This document shows positions 11,876-24,347 of a stretch of 64,000 nucleotides of DNA, piece after piece. The stretch comes from Harmonia axyridis. Its lineage: Eukaryota; Arthropoda; Insecta; Coleoptera; Coccinellidae. Where the stretch lies: NCBI RefSeq assembly GCF_914767665.1, contig NC_059504.1:27072001-27136000 (forward strand). Reading direction: 5' to 3'. Numbering within the stretch: position 1 is the first letter of the stretch; every line of letters begins with the position of its first letter. The translations under genes were made by a program, and so were the position numbers. The notes beneath the pieces were generated by a model. That model searched no databases. It was not told the origin of the DNA and was given only the letters and a program-made list of their open reading frames with translations.

Positions 11876-12803
11876 GCGGTAGAGGTGTGATCTTCAAAAC
11901 AATTTCCAGTGTGTTTTCTTGTGCTTGTTAGTAGTGAAATTTTTTATCGCAAGTCTCTACGATGAGTGGATCCTGAGAAATAGCCGCTTACCTCGCTTAT
12001 TTGCCCACCCTATACATTCTCAAGGGATAAAACAGAAAATGCAATTTTCAGGAATTCTCAAGTCAACAGATTAATTAACGCACAAAACTTGACTACGTAT
12101 CGGAGCTTTCTAGATTTCATTAAACCCACGAGATATTTTTCTCCGCCAAAAAAAACCGTTTCAAATAACTAAAATGAATTGTGTCAACACCAACTCAAAT
12201 AAACAAATTGATCTTCGTATAATTCACAAATAAGTCAACCGAGAATACGTCAAATAATACATCAATTTATTCGTTATATCAACGCTCCTAGCGGTAAATT
12301 TTCCAGAAAATAAATAACAAAACAGATTCAGCTAATTTTTTCCTAGCGGAACATTGGGATGGGACTTGTGTTGTGTGTATCACTCATCGTAGATGATGGG
12401 TCTGAAACCTAACGGATTTTATCTGACTGAAGAGAAAATGATACAGTTCGTTATGCAAAAGATATCTGGCGCAGGAGTTACACACCGAGTGAAGTACTGA
12501 TTGCGTTACAAGTTTTTCAAAATAAAATTTTTTTTTTTCAACCCACTCACATAAGGCTAATTGTGTTCTTATTTATTTACATATGTTTAAGAGTAAAAAA
12601 TCTTATTTCGATTATTGCAAGTATCTACCAGAAGGCAGGGATAGTAATTTATGTAAATCCCAATGTTGAAGCATTATGATAGAGATGAAACCAATTTTCA
12701 CAAGCTCTGACATAGTTAATACACAGAGTTCCAGTTTTTGAGAAAGAGGGATCTCAGATAGATATCGACTATGTCATTCTGTCAATGTCTTAAAGTGTAT
12801 AGG

Positions 12804-12923
12804 TATATTTAAAATGTAATGCCACAAGATTATCTTGCAGATAAATAAAATTCATATCAATCGAATAATCCATCGTTGTTTTATTGCAATTTAAAGTTCT
12901 ATAGCTCTAAAAAAAACACCCTT
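12804..12923 (+). mobile_element. Solo 3' end of the mariner-like family
   Basis: About 120 bp nearly identical to the last 120 bp of the 9505-10797 element, including the terminal CACCCTT followed by TA at 12924-12925. No matching left terminus was found upstream, so this is a 5'-truncated fragment or an internal-deletion copy whose left end has decayed. Confidence 0.8.
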
Positions 12924-13472
12924 TATTTTTGTGGGTTCTGAATCCGAATCTGAGGTTTAGCACCATAATTCTGTGACGGAACATTAAAAAAAAATTTAAT
13001 CTTCTGACGTTTTCTTCCATAAAGTTTGTTGTCCGAAAAATCTGGCTCAAACGATAGTTCAAAATTGCCGTATTATATCTATCTCTGCTAAAACTCAGTT
13101 GATGGGGTAGTTTTAATTTCTTCGATTTATTATCTCTGTTTCTGAGGTACAGAATTCGAATCTGAAGTTTGCCACCAAAATTTCATGATAAAACATTGAA
13201 AAAAATGCAAAAAAGGTGATAACTATCATTTTTTACCGGTTTTTTGCATATAAACTTTCTACTCATAATTTTGAATTTGAGTACTCTGTTGTATAAATAC
13301 TACGACGGTATTTTATTCCTAAATATATTTATAGGAATCGATGTAAAGAAATAAATTAAATTTCAAAAAAACTTGAAAAATAAAACTAGTGAAAATAGAC
13401 TGCATGGGTTGGCTCTTTTAAAGTTGATTTATTTAAAAATAAAAACATAAGATTTTTTTTATAATATGTAAA

Positions 13473-13492
13473 CCCCCCCCCTCCCCCCCCCC
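13473..13492. repeat. Poly-C tract
   Basis: Eighteen C plus one T in a 20-bp run, exceptional in this AT-rich window. A similar G run occurs at about 35941-35950. Confidence 0.9.
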
Positions 13493-13671
13493 GAAACTAA
13501 AACCTGTCTACGCCCGTGCATGAAGGTCAGTTTGATAAGTATTGGGAATGAACCTGCTCATGAAACTTTTCAATCTGAATTTGTAGTCACGTAATGTTCA
13601 TGAAATATTCAAGAGGAATTAAAGGAGAATGACAGGGTTGGGTATAAAAACACTAATTATGCAAACCCTAA

Positions 13672-16600
13672 TTAATCGTGAATTTTTTGTCTACAAGTAC
13701 AGGTGGCTCTACATCTTCTTGTCCTTTCTTTCCCTTTTTTCGTATTAGTGTGGCAGAGCCAACTTGGCCAACGTTGGAACAACCTGTTGCAGTTAGACCA
13801 ATAATCAGCAACATTACATGAATTCGTACAAAGCCTCTTAGAATGACAGCTTCCTTTGCATGCTTGGCATGGCACCCCCTTCTTATACGGTAGACCAAGC
13901 TTGTCCGGTAGATTTCCACTTCAAAAAAAAAAAAAAAAACTGAGCATTTAAATCTATATTATTATAATATTTTCTGAAATTCTCAAAAAATTCATGGTCA
14001 TCTATATAGATATGTAGAAAAATATAACGACTAAGTAATCATATACATCTTATCACCTATAAATAAACTGCTCCACATGAGTTAGGGATATTGACTTAAA
14101 TTGCAAAAAAATATAGTTTAAATGAGATTTTTGTGATGAAAATTCATATTTATATGATTTCAAGTTGCGGGAAATAAAATTAATTCTAGCCTGTAGGTAT
14201 GCAGCGTATACCGGGTGGTTAAGAAAAATCGAGTAAAATAACGAAATTTTATTCTCAGAGAATTCAAGCATTTTAAGACTATCAATACAATGTAACACCT
14301 CCACGGGCATCAATAACAGCTTCTTTGCATACTACACACGAGGTTGTTGAACATTTCTTGAGGAATTTGGTTCCATAAACGGGGCAGAAGCTCTCTCAGA
14401 TCATTTAAGGATTCTGGGGTAGGTTGATGATTATCTAATCTTCTTTGGAGCATATCCTATGCATGTTCTATGCAATTTAAATCTGGTGAGTGCGGAGTTA
14501 TTAGTAAATGTGGAATACCAAGCTCCTCGCCCGCATTCTCAACTATGGCTGTACGGTACGGTCTAGCGTTATCGTCTAGAAATTGAAAAGTTTTACCAAT
14601 AGCAGCGTGAAAATTTGGCACGACATTGTCAATAACATGCTCCCTATAGTGTAAGGCGGTCATATTCCCAGGACAAATGTGTAGATCTGTGCACCCGTTG
14701 AAACATATCCCGGCCCATACCATAACACTAACCCCTCGGAATGGATGGACTTCTTGGACATAGCGACGATTACGGGGTATGCGTGGGATTGTCAATACCC
14801 TTATTCTTCGAGAATCTGAAAATCGTCCATATCTAGATTCATCAGTGAAAAGGACACTACGCCAGTGATCGTTCCAATTGATATGTTACCTTGCCCATTC
14901 CAGTCTTTAACGCTTATGGTCACGTGTTAATGGAACTCCTCGTAATGGACGTCTAGAACCTAGATTCACCTCTCTCAAACATCGTCTGATGGTTTCGATG
15001 GAATCTTGGACCCCATCTGCATTTTGAACAGTATTCCGTAGCATTCTACTCGTATATGTAGGTTTCTCGCCGAAACGGTGATGAAACGATCCTGAGCAGA
15101 TGTTGTTTTTCGTCGCCCACCAAGCCTTGGTCTTTCCAACACGGATCCTGTTTCCCTGAACCTAATCCAAAGTCGAGATATCACACATTGGCTGACTTGG
15201 AGCCTTTCCGCTACAACAACCTGAGTTAGGCCACCCTGTAGCATTCCGATAGCCCTATTTGCCTCAGCGTTTGTTAATTTACGTCTTGGCATTTTCAGAA
15301 AACTCGTATCAAATCGAAGCCGTTGATAAACTGACTCCATTTCAAAATAAGAACATTCATGAAGCATATGGCAAAGAACCAAACTTCAGAAAAAAGGCGA
15401 CCAGATCGACGAAATGTCTCATACTGATTTTTATTGGATCGATTCAAGTTGTTATTGAGTTTTAAATGATTTTACAGCGATGATTTTCTCGAAGATTACA
15501 TACTTTTCAAAACGAATGAATACGATATCCCTAACTCTTGTGGAGCAGTATATGTATTTGCCTTAGATGTTTCACATAACGATTGATCTCTAAAACGAAT
15601 TCAATTCTTGCAATATCAAAGATCATTTCTTTTATGATACTCTTTTCGTGATAATTCGGCAAAAAAACTGACTTTGTTCAAATTACAAATGGCATTTTTC
15701 TTCCAAATATAATTTAAATATCTTATTATTTTCTCTACTTATATCATTGAATAAAGTTCTAAAGCAATTTTTTCAAGGAAACAAAATTGACATTAAAATA
15801 AGAAATTCTTATTTTAAATGCTAAATCCCTTTAAACCTCCTGTTATTCGTACGGATATTAATAATAAGTTCATCAAACGTTTCTTGATTTTCTGGAAATT
15901 TGGAATACTCATTTCATCGGTGCCTCTATGGTGCACATAAACTTTCAGTGACGTCTGGAAAATAATTCATTCGATAACAAACTCAATGAAACTCTGAATC
16001 TAATCATACTATCCTAGTGAAATCGTCCCAAGTATTTTAATTTCAGAATTAATGATACAATTTTAATTGATCTGATTGGCATTCTTCGAATAATTGAGAA
16101 ACATATATTAACTACCTCATTCGAACCTGAAACCTAATGCATCACTTCTATCAGATAGACAAAATTTAATTTGATAATGAAAATTTCACCAGAGTGAATA
16201 CAATTCAATCAGTTGAAACAATATTCGATACAAAATTCACGGATTACATATATATTTCGGCAAAATTGAGGAGCCCTGTGCTGTATCCTACAAAAATTGG
16301 ACAAGAATCTTGACAAAAAGAGTTGAAGTCCCTACAAAAAGTGGATATATCCGAATTTCAAAACATAATACTATCAAAATAGTCACGAAACAGTTAGGCA
16401 TTATTGAATTCAATCATAATTTCAATAGTAGTTTTTTTTAATTAATATATGGTAGATATTTATTCGTTACACAAAACATTCAGATGAATCAATTAGTTTC
16501 ACTTTCTCATCTGCATGAGCAATTCTTTTATCTTCGAATACGCTAATTCATTTTTCCGGAATCTCAAGGAAATGATAGTAGGTTTTCAAGCGTGAAACTA

Positions 16601-17889
16601 ATAGATTAAGCTAAAAATTGTGTAATACCACTTGATATTCATACCATACTTTCAGCAGGCATTGACTTTCTGAAATTACTTCATTCAAAAAAATAAAAAT
16701 CCTTACATTGGACAGTAGTTGCATATGTAGCTATAATATTTAACCCATGTTCCATTATTTAGATTTATGCATTTCGAAATGCCGCATCCAACTTCATGGG
16801 TTGCTGCCCAAACCATTTGTGTGTAATGCCCAATCCGCCTTAAATCATTTTTGCCTCCATATGTGAAATTATCTTTCTCCAAGAACCAAGTATTTATAGC
16901 GAAAAACCTAGAAATAGTATCAAATACTTTTAAAATGAAGTTTTATTCCAATGTTTATTATTGAATAAGAGACATTGTACATAGTCATTTCAATTAGAGA
17001 ATTTGACTTGTGACGATCTGTGTGAAACCCTTTACGGTACCTAATTTTCAAATTTCACACAGGAGTCTTGTATCAAAAGTATTCCGAAGCATTTTCGCAG
17101 GAAATATTTGAAACTTGAGATATTCTGGAAATTTGACTTAGAATTTTAACATAATTGATCAATATTTTGGTATTTTTATTTTTTCTTATGAGTTAATCTA
17201 ATCCATAAGACAGAGACAACAATAAGCATTTGAGTTGACCTCAACCAAATTCATTGATTAGTTACCAAAGTTAGAAAATCTCAGTGTATGAATTTTAAAG
17301 ATTTAAAATAATATATATAATAAATAATAGTACTACTGAATAAAAATTTTTTGCTATGTTCTTGTTCTGATAGTCTATCAATGTAATTAATTTAAAAAAA
17401 ATCATATTTGCATTTCGAAACAGACAATCCCTTGAAATCCATTACCAGGGCACTTTTTGGGTTGCTACAAAAATATTTTGACCACATGGTCCGTAGTTGG
17501 GGATGAATCTACCATCATTTCCGTCATGGGTTAAAAATTGACAGTTCTGGGTCCATTTCTGTGCTGCTTCAGCAAGACGTTCATTCCACGTCTGAAATTT
17601 ACAAATACGAAAATACAATTACAAGTACAAGTTTTCACAACAAATACAGAATTGTTGTATTGACTATAGTTGGTACTATGTCCTAGTACCCACTAGTCCA
17701 TACAACAATTATATTTTGGGAACACGAAAGAATTTCACGAATGAAGAATTACCATTTTCAACATATTTGAAGCAGCAGGTTTTACTCTTGATCGAAAGAC
17801 ATTATGCATTTTGACAATTTTGCTCCTAGTTCTAGGTTTTTCAGGCATAAGCGCACTCAGTGGAATTTTATCTCCCATGATTTTAGGCA
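13672..17889 (-). CDS. CAP-superfamily (CRISP-type) secreted protein
   Basis: Four phase-compatible minus-strand exons. 17889-17753 carries KIVKMHNVFRSRVKPAASNM, the CAP opening with its His. 17591-17446 begins TWNERLAEAAQKW (conserved Glu) and includes GPCGQNIFVATQK. 16907-16707 has GHYTQMVWAATHEVGCG, the CAP signature, and YICNYCP. 13918-13672 encodes the C-terminal cysteine-rich domain: ten cysteines in the CRISP hinge plus ICR pattern, with KRLCTNSCNVADYWSNC. About 243 residues are visible. The 5' exon with the signal peptide was not found; it should lie above 17890. CAP proteins are secreted and bind lipids or ion channels; the insect role is unknown, and the similarity to venom-allergen-type proteins does not make this a toxin. 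The last intron (13919-16706) holds a Tc1 element. Confidence 0.85.
14068..15548 (-). mobile_element. Tc1-type transposon in CAP-gene intron
   Basis: The ends are inverted copies: left CTGCTCCACATGAGTTAGGG from 14068, right the complement ending GTGGAGCAG at 15548, followed by TA. On the left the flanking dinucleotide is AA rather than TA, a likely mutation. About 1.48 kb, transposase on the minus strand, same orientation as the host gene. Confidence 0.82.
14282..15292 (-). pseudogene. Tc1 transposase (DD34E), frameshifted
   Basis: Starts MPRRKLTNAEANRAIGM at 15292 with paired HTH motifs (VVVAERLQVSQCVISRLW). The frame breaks near 15060. The catalytic part then reads in other frames: FTDESRYGRFSDS (first Asp, near 14840), FLDDNARPY (second Asp) and HSPDLNCIEH (Glu). 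There are 34 residues between the last two, the canonical DD34E spacing. It ends VIDARGG...LY at 14282. At least two frameshifts and internal stops make it inactive. Confidence 0.85.
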
Positions 17890-19214
17890 CTGAAAAAAAA
17901 ACATTAACACATGAAATCACAATAGGCAAGGTTACCGTTATGGAAAATCACTAAATTATTGTAAAAATTTGATGAAATTGATGATTGCCGCTAGACAATA
18001 AGTATTTTTGATAATATTGCTAATTTAACTAATGAAGAATGATACGCGTTACTTTATGAGCACACACAAAACTATTGTATTTTGTCCACCCTGTACCAAT
18101 TGGAATCAACATGTGATACATTTTTGGAATCAGCTCAGCTAGAGTAATCGGAAAATTGAGACAAAAATTGGGGGTGTTCCACTTAAAAAAAAAGGCGGTA
18201 ACGTCATTACTCGAAAGTTATTCACCCTATGGATTAGATTATTATTTTAAAATATGGTAAATTAAAATAAAAAATCGTTAGTAGGTACTTAAAAATCAAA
18301 AATAATTATTTTTCGTGAAAGGTCATCCCACCATAGCATCATAAAAAAAATGCTTTGTTTCTTCTACTTTCATGTATCTAATAATTTTTGTTGTAGAGTA
18401 TATTCACTAGTCATAGCTAAAAAAAAACTTTATATTGCTACATTCTCCAATTCTTAATTTGATTCCGAAAAATTAATCATATTCATATAATTTTTTAAGC
18501 GCCCACTGCTCAAATAGCCCCCCCAATATCAGTTCATCATGATGTCTGTATTTTTCGAAATTTGAACCGGTTACGTGGCTAAATTTTACAAAAAAATCAC
18601 TATCCAACAAAAAGAAACTAGAACCTTGAAATTTACAGGATAAGTTGTGATCTCGAATGCAGCTGTTTATTTCATAATTTCATATTTTTTTTTTATTCTG
18701 TAAACATGTACAAGTAAATGTTGACTTGAGATGTGCTTGAACACATCGCCGAAACAATAAAGACCCCAGGCGTCGTGGCCTTGTCCATTTTTTTTCTCAG
18801 GATATACCTTTTTCATTGTTCATTTTTGTTGTGACATTATACCTTCATTTGAGGACATATATGGACCAATGGGGTTTTGTAGTAAAGTATTTCTCTATTA
18901 TTGTATTCGATAAATAATATATTACAATAAGTATCATATACCGTATCAATTACCAATATTATTTAATACGAACGAAACATTTTAAATCCGATGTTTATGT
19001 ACACCATTATGATCTGTACTTATAGAAATTCCATTTGTTTCCTTATTTCATTATGTTACTTTTACTAGATTATTACATCCGCGCATCAGGCGTTTGTTAT
19101 TTTTATATTCAAATGCTCTAAATTATCAGAATCAGTTTTGTATACCATAATCTCAGCGTGCCTACAGAAAATAATCCATGGACGTTAGGTTTGGCTTGGG
19201 GGATATCTGATTAG
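17890..19214. other. Upstream of CAP gene; no exon recognised
   Basis: Should contain the missing 5' exon of the CAP gene, but no signal-peptide ORF with a good donor stood out. An ACCCTGTA motif at about 18090 and a GCCGAAACAATAAAGACCCC phrase at 18753 hint at repeat remnants. Confidence 0.35.
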
Positions 19215-19636
19215 TTCTCTTCTTCTTCTTTATGTGCCGTCTCCTTTGAGAAGGTTGGCTATCATCATGGCGATTTTTATCTTTGAAGTTGCGGATCTGA
19301 ACAACTCAACAGAGCTACTGTTGTACCACTGCCTTAGGTTGTTCAACCAGGAGATGCGTCTTCTTCCTATACTTCTTTTACCCTGTATTTTCCCCTGTAT
19401 AATAGTTTGCAACAGCGTATACCTCTCCCCTCTCATCACGTGGCCCAGATACTGCAATTTTCTGATTTTGACTGTGTCGACTATTTCCTTCTCCTTTCCC
19501 ATTCTTCTCAATACCTCCTTGTTCGTTACTCTGCTCACCCAGCTTATTCTGAGGATTCTTCGATATGTCCACATCTCGAATGCTTCCAGCTTGTCGGTGT
19601 CGCATTTCTTAAGCGTCCAGGCTTCCATCCCATTTA
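19215..19636 (-). mobile_element. RTE-like non-LTR retrotransposon 3' end
   Basis: Minus-strand frame (with some damage) reads GMEAWTLKK, EAFEMWTYRRILRISWV, EVLRRMGKE and LQYLGHVMRGERY, then GRRRISWLNNLRQW. This is the post-RT C-terminal region typical of RTE-type endonuclease/reverse transcriptases in insects. The 3' tail is a GAA repeat (TTCTTC on the + strand, 19215-19230). Truncated at the 5' end beside an ATA microsatellite (19634-19655). Confidence 0.75.
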
Positions 19637-19655
19637 TAATAATAATAATAATAAT
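19634..19655. repeat. Trinucleotide (TAA)n microsatellite
   Basis: Seven TAA/ATA units directly at the truncation point of the RTE-like fragment, suggesting it was the A-rich tail of an older insertion into which the other sequence was placed. Confidence 0.8.
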
Positions 19656-21149
19656 GTAGTTTATTGTATCATAAACATTAATTACAGAGGCTTTAGAGCC
19701 TATACGCGATAAAACCTTCGAATATCTTCGAATTCTTAATCTGTATAGGTATCTGCAGAGGCATATTTTATAGTACACCCGGGAACAAGTTTCGAAATAA
19801 AGTCTAGATACCTCTGCCCGATAAATGGAGCCTTCATAGAAATATCAAAATGAAACAAAATTATATACATACATTCGTCTCTAACTCAAGGCATTCTCTC
19901 ATAATATAGAAATACATAAATTGTATAGGTATATTTAAACACGCTGCAGATCGCTAACGGTTGGAATTGAAAAAAATTATGACATAATAAAAAAAGTGTG
20001 TTCCTGGAAAAAAAATTAACTGCGTCGTGACACCTGCCGTTTTCATTTTTTCGCCAACTTTTACGCCAGAGCGGTACTTACTTAATAGACCGATAATAGA
20101 GCATTATTCCAAAAATGTCTAGCTTTTTGAGAAAAAGTTTAGTCAGAGGGACCACAGTCTTCTCTTAACGTGAATACAATATCGTAATCTTTGACCTTAT
20201 ACTGCAATGATGAATTTCAGAATTGAAGTAGGTAGGTACTTACTTCTATCCTTCCTATAATGTCCCTGCATGTTTGACCAATCGAAAAAACAAATTAAAA
20301 ACAGCACACAACTTAACCTAAGCATTTCTACAACCAATAAAGCTTTGCGAATCTTTTTGTTTATTTTTGCGCTTTATGAATTCATTCATGCTGTAGGCTG
20401 AATGTCTGGTTACTTAATTTATTCCCAATCATGTCCAATTGTACAACCATTGCCGGATTCATTGGATATTAATATTCGTCATATAAATTTATTGCTCTCG
20501 TTATAAGACATGTGTTTTAATCATTGGAACAACGAAAAATAAACTTGAATGAATATTTGAGTTCAATGATTTATTAATTCATTGTTATTTGAAATAAATA
20601 TCTGAAGTGGAAAATACTGCAAATTTTAAACGAAGCTTTTTCTCTTCAATTATACCTGATGAGTATTTATATATATTCAAATCAGTAAAGAGAAAAAATA
20701 GAATAATTAGAAATTTTGAAAGCGTTTATCTAATAATAATCGCTTTCAAAATTCTTGCACCAATCCTTATATCATTTTTTTCCAATAAAAATATACATAT
20801 TTCAATATAGATTTTCCTTATTGACAAAAAATAGTTCATACTAGATTGCGACCCGGAGAAGAAAGCACTAACGTGAAGTCAGGAGCTTTTGAGCGCTTGC
20901 GATATCATGCACTTGATCACTTGGATACAAAACTGGTGTGAAAAGGTGAATTGGCGAATGAAAGAACAAGCGAGAAATTTGCCTACAATACGAGGAATAA
21001 TGAGTCGTTTAACAGAATAATGTCATAATGAATTCTTCCTAAATGCCTCTCAATATTCACTAATAAACACTAATTTTCATAAAACAATTTAACAACTTCT
21101 GGACGTAGTTGAAGCGTGAATCATGGAAAAATTCATGATTAATTGACAT
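19656..21149. other. Intergenic, no gene recognised
   Basis: AT-rich. A segment at about 20870-20897 (AGTCAGGAGCTTTTGAGCGC) recurs in inverted, slightly altered form at about 51395-51425, so at least part is repeat DNA. Nothing else identified. Confidence 0.35.
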
Positions 21150-21728
21150 ATTATTAAAAATGGAAAAGAAAATCAAATATTGGAAATTGGGAGAAGAATA
21201 CGCTTAGCATGGGCAGCCTTCGACAAACTGAGTTTCATATTTGAGAACAAAAATATTCCTCTACACTTAAAACGCAAAACCTACGACAGCTGTATATTAC
21301 CAGTGGCTACTTATGGTCTAGAAACTATGGCAATAATGAAAAAAGTGACAGAACAACTGAGAGTAACTCAAAGGACCATGGAAAGGATTATGCTAGGTAT
21401 AAGCTTGAGGGACAAAATTCCGAACAGCGAAATACGAAAAAAGAACAGGGTAACTGCCATCATGAGTAGAATAGCGAAACTTAAGTGGCAGTGGGTGACA
21501 CATATTACAAGGCAGAGTGTGGAGAGATGGTCACACAAAGTGACGTTTTGAAGACCTCGAGAGACAAAAAGAAGCATAGGAAAACCGAGAAAAATATGGA
21601 TAGACGACATAGTCAATGTAGCCGGCAAGCAATGTATAAGAACAGCAAAAGACAGAGTAGCATGGAAAAACTGGCAGAGGCCTATGTTCGACTATGGATC
21701 AAAGAGGGCTGAAGAAGAAGAAGAAGAG
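21150..21728 (+). mobile_element. RTE-like non-LTR retrotransposon 3' end, second copy
   Basis: Plus strand: EIGRRIRLAWAAFDKLSFIF, YDSCILPVATYGLET, QRTMERIMLGISLRDKIPN and LKWQWVTHI, then after a frame change GKPRKIWIDDI and DRVAWK. This is RT thumb and C-terminal sequence. It ends in a (GAA)n tail (21711-21728). 5'-truncated, with a frameshift near 21545. Opposite in orientation to, and different in sequence from, the 19.2-kb fragment. Confidence 0.78.
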
Positions 21729-22721
21729 GAAGCTATCAGTCCGTTGAAAGAAGAATTATCTCAAATATCTTGGCAAAATTTCTTGGAATCCAACTCAGCT
21801 TTCCATATACATATACCTAATCCATGCAATAGATCAAAAAATTACTCTGTAGGAAATAAAGTTGTTGCAATAAAATGTTAGTGGGCTGATTGTATATAAG
21901 CGTTGGTTCTAAGGCCCCTTAAGTATACAAACGTGAAAATATAGTCACGCAGAAACAGACGTGTGGTCATTTTGACCGTCTCAATAGAAATATCAAAATT
22001 ATCACAAAAATCTAAAATTTTTCATCTCCATCAGTATTCAACATTACGTGATTATCTAAAATTCAAATCCTCTCGTTTTAATAGATTCAAATTGATGTAT
22101 TTTGTCGATAAACTTATATTTATAGAAAGAGGTCTGCTTTACACGATATTTGACAACTGTCTCATTTATTGGGCACCTAAAAAAAATCATGGATTTTATT
22201 CTCTATTTCTCCCAAAATGTCAAAATATACATATATTTTGCATTTCGACAAAATTAAAATTATTGGGCCTGATAGATTTGTATATAAAACAAATTTATTC
22301 AACTGAAGAATACCTACTACAGTGACTTAAAAACATGGGCCTTATATTTTGAACATTAGGTAAACATAGAAGTTAAAAGAAGTCTCCATATTTAGGCTCA
22401 GAAAACGGCAGCGAATCAAAAACGGGACCACTCGTGAAGCCACTGTGTTTTATAAGCCACTGGAGGTCAATCCGTTGTGTAGCACAACCTTAAGGAACAA
22501 AAGGAAAAATAGACCCATGCCGAGCCGTGTCGCCAGAATTATCTCAAACAAAATCTAATCAATGAATACATCAGTATTTCAAGACATCTTATCTACACCA
22601 CTTCTTGTTGTCAAAGTGCCATAGTAACTTAAAACGTTGCTATGAAGATTGTCAAACAGTTTTGTCGATATTCCAATGCTTTGAAGGATATAGCTCTCCT
22701 GAGTTATATTTTTGGGACATA
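21729..22721. other. Upstream region of DNAAF6 with a dispersed repeat
   Basis: No gene. At 22508-22562 is a 55-bp segment (CCAGAATTATCTCAAACAAA) shared with NSMAF intron DNA at 29659-29712. The DNAAF6 promoter and 5' UTR must lie in the last few hundred bases. Confidence 0.4.
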
Positions 22722-23417
22722 ATGGACACTACAAGAGATGAAATTGAAGGGCTTATGAAGTTATTTAATGCTGAACCTCGTAGACGATATGCAGACTCTG
22801 AAGATGAAGAATTGGAAGATATTTCAGAAGTGAACTCTAACACTAATGGTAAGAAATTTTGAATTTTTGGTGAACCAACAATAATTTATGTTTGTTTTCA
22901 GTTGAAGATAGATCGGAAGAAAAAAAAAATCCTTATACAAAAATTGAAGCCGAAGAAGAACAAAGAATGAAGTATGAAGAATTAGCTGCTGAAAATGAAT
23001 TTTTCCTCGACGAAGCGAAACCAAATACAGATTGGAAGAAGACTCCTAAATGGCAATTTTCTTACAGACAAAAAGTAACATCTTCCGATGTATTTTTGCA
23101 GGTATAATAGATCAATGGTAGAGAAGACTTTCCTGGATTATTACGCATATATTTTACAGATGGGGCCAAAGAATCCCTCGACTGCTTGTTGTGAAGATAT
23201 GATCATTGAGGTTTACCTACCCAAAGATAAAAGACAGAATATAGACCTCAAAGTTAAAAATAACCAACTGCAAATTTTTTCCCCCAACCATGTGTTAGAT
23301 ATTCCTCTGCCTCATCCTGTTGATCCTCAGAAAGGGAATGCTCAGTGGGATCAAGAACAAGAAAAGCTCACTATTACTTTAAATATGCAACGTGAATTTG
23401 ATTATATGAATTTCTAA
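22722..23417 (+). CDS. DNAAF6: Dynein axonemal assembly factor 6 (PIH1D3)
   Basis: Three exons: 22722-22848, 22902-23101 and 23160-23417, with introns of 53 and 58 bp, all GT/AG and in phase, giving 194 residues. The start MDTTRDEIEGLMKLFNAE is chosen because the longer upstream frame carries no similarity. The middle part is acidic. PKWQFSYRQKVTSSDVFLQ and STACCEDMIIEVYLPKDK open the C-terminal PIH1/CS-like fold, which ends KLTITLNMQREFDYMNF, closely following the vertebrate PIH1D3 tail. DNAAF6 is a cytoplasmic R2TP-type co-chaperone that preassembles axonemal dynein arms; in insects its need is expected in sperm flagella and chordotonal cilia. Size is near the roughly 214-residue human protein. 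Confidence 0.88.
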
Positions 23418-24347
23418 ATGAAAAACTCATAATAATAATAATACTTCATAATATTATATCATTATACAATTTCACGTCGTTTTTATTTTTAAAATCTAAA
23501 TTTGGTTACTTACTATGGTTACTATAAGGTCTAGTAGCGCGCAATTAAGATGCATAGAATCCCTGGTGTGTGTACTGATTCGATTTTGTTTCAGACTTTT
23601 TTAGATATTCCACATGTTGCTTACAAGAGTTCTGTAAGGTGGCACTCTTCAGAATTGTTCGAATTCCCGCTATCTGTCTGGCGCCGTTTAAAAATGAAAT
23701 AATGATTTGTGTCCCTGCAAACATTAACAATGAATTTCAATTCAGTTCATATCAAATTTTTAATGAAATGAATGGAATATAATGAAAAGCCTATTCACAG
23801 TATCGAAGATTGTCACCAGCATACAATATAAAATATTATGATTCTATACTCAAAGTTCACGAGAGTCGATAATCGTGAGAAATGTTAAATAACGAGCGTT
23901 CATTTAAATTCGTGGTCTAGTGTGCTGTGCCAAAATATTCTATTGCTCACAACTTTTGTACACAAAACTTCGACTCAGAAGAATGTCACAGCACAGTACT
24001 CTTGACCACGAATTTATTTAAACGCTCGTTATAAACGCTGTATACGCCATCTGAAACAGACGCGATCTCTCGAAGTCAAGTAGGTATAAATCTGAAAAAT
24101 CTCCCGTTTTGTCTGAAAGTTTTACAGGTATAAGTAGACACACCAGGTTTTCTATACATCTCAAGCGCAATAAGGATGTCTAAAATGTTTTAGAGATCTG
24201 AAGCGCAATATTTTTTTTAATACTTTTGTGTGAATACTTTGCTAAGTGATGGGACGCCACTGTTAGCAATAACAAAGAAAATGTCAAATCAAAGATAACC
24301 TACAAATCCTCTATAAGAAAGCTAAAGATTCAAACATTCAAATAAAC
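23418..24347. other. Spacer between DNAAF6 and RMC1
   Basis: Contains the small foldback at 23890-24031 and the RMC1 promoter. A 61-codon minus-strand frame at 23730-23545 has no recognisable similarity. Confidence 0.45.
23890..24031. repeat. Short foldback MITE
   Basis: 142 bp with terminal inverted repeats TAACGAGCGTT...AACGCTCGTTA. Pairing extends inward over about 45 bp (ATTCGTGGTC against GACCACGAAT, and GTGCTGTG against CACAGCAC). No coding sequence. Confidence 0.8.

Larger units (their letters stand above)
10798..13671. other. Intergenic region with MITE remnants
   Basis: No host gene seen between the mariner copy and the 3' end of the CAP gene. It contains a 0.5-kb foldback (11355-11875), a solo mariner 3' end (12804-12923), three TCCTAGCGG-like motifs (about 11872, 12287, 12349) and a poly-C tract (13473-13492). 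Confidence 0.5.

Noticed and set aside
19407..19712. Plus-strand ORF overlapping the RTE-like fragment
   Set aside because: It is the antisense shadow of the retrotransposon coding sequence and runs into a microsatellite.
23545..23730. 61-codon minus-strand ORF between DNAAF6 and RMC1
   Set aside because: No recognisable domain; the candidate splice acceptor alone is not enough support.
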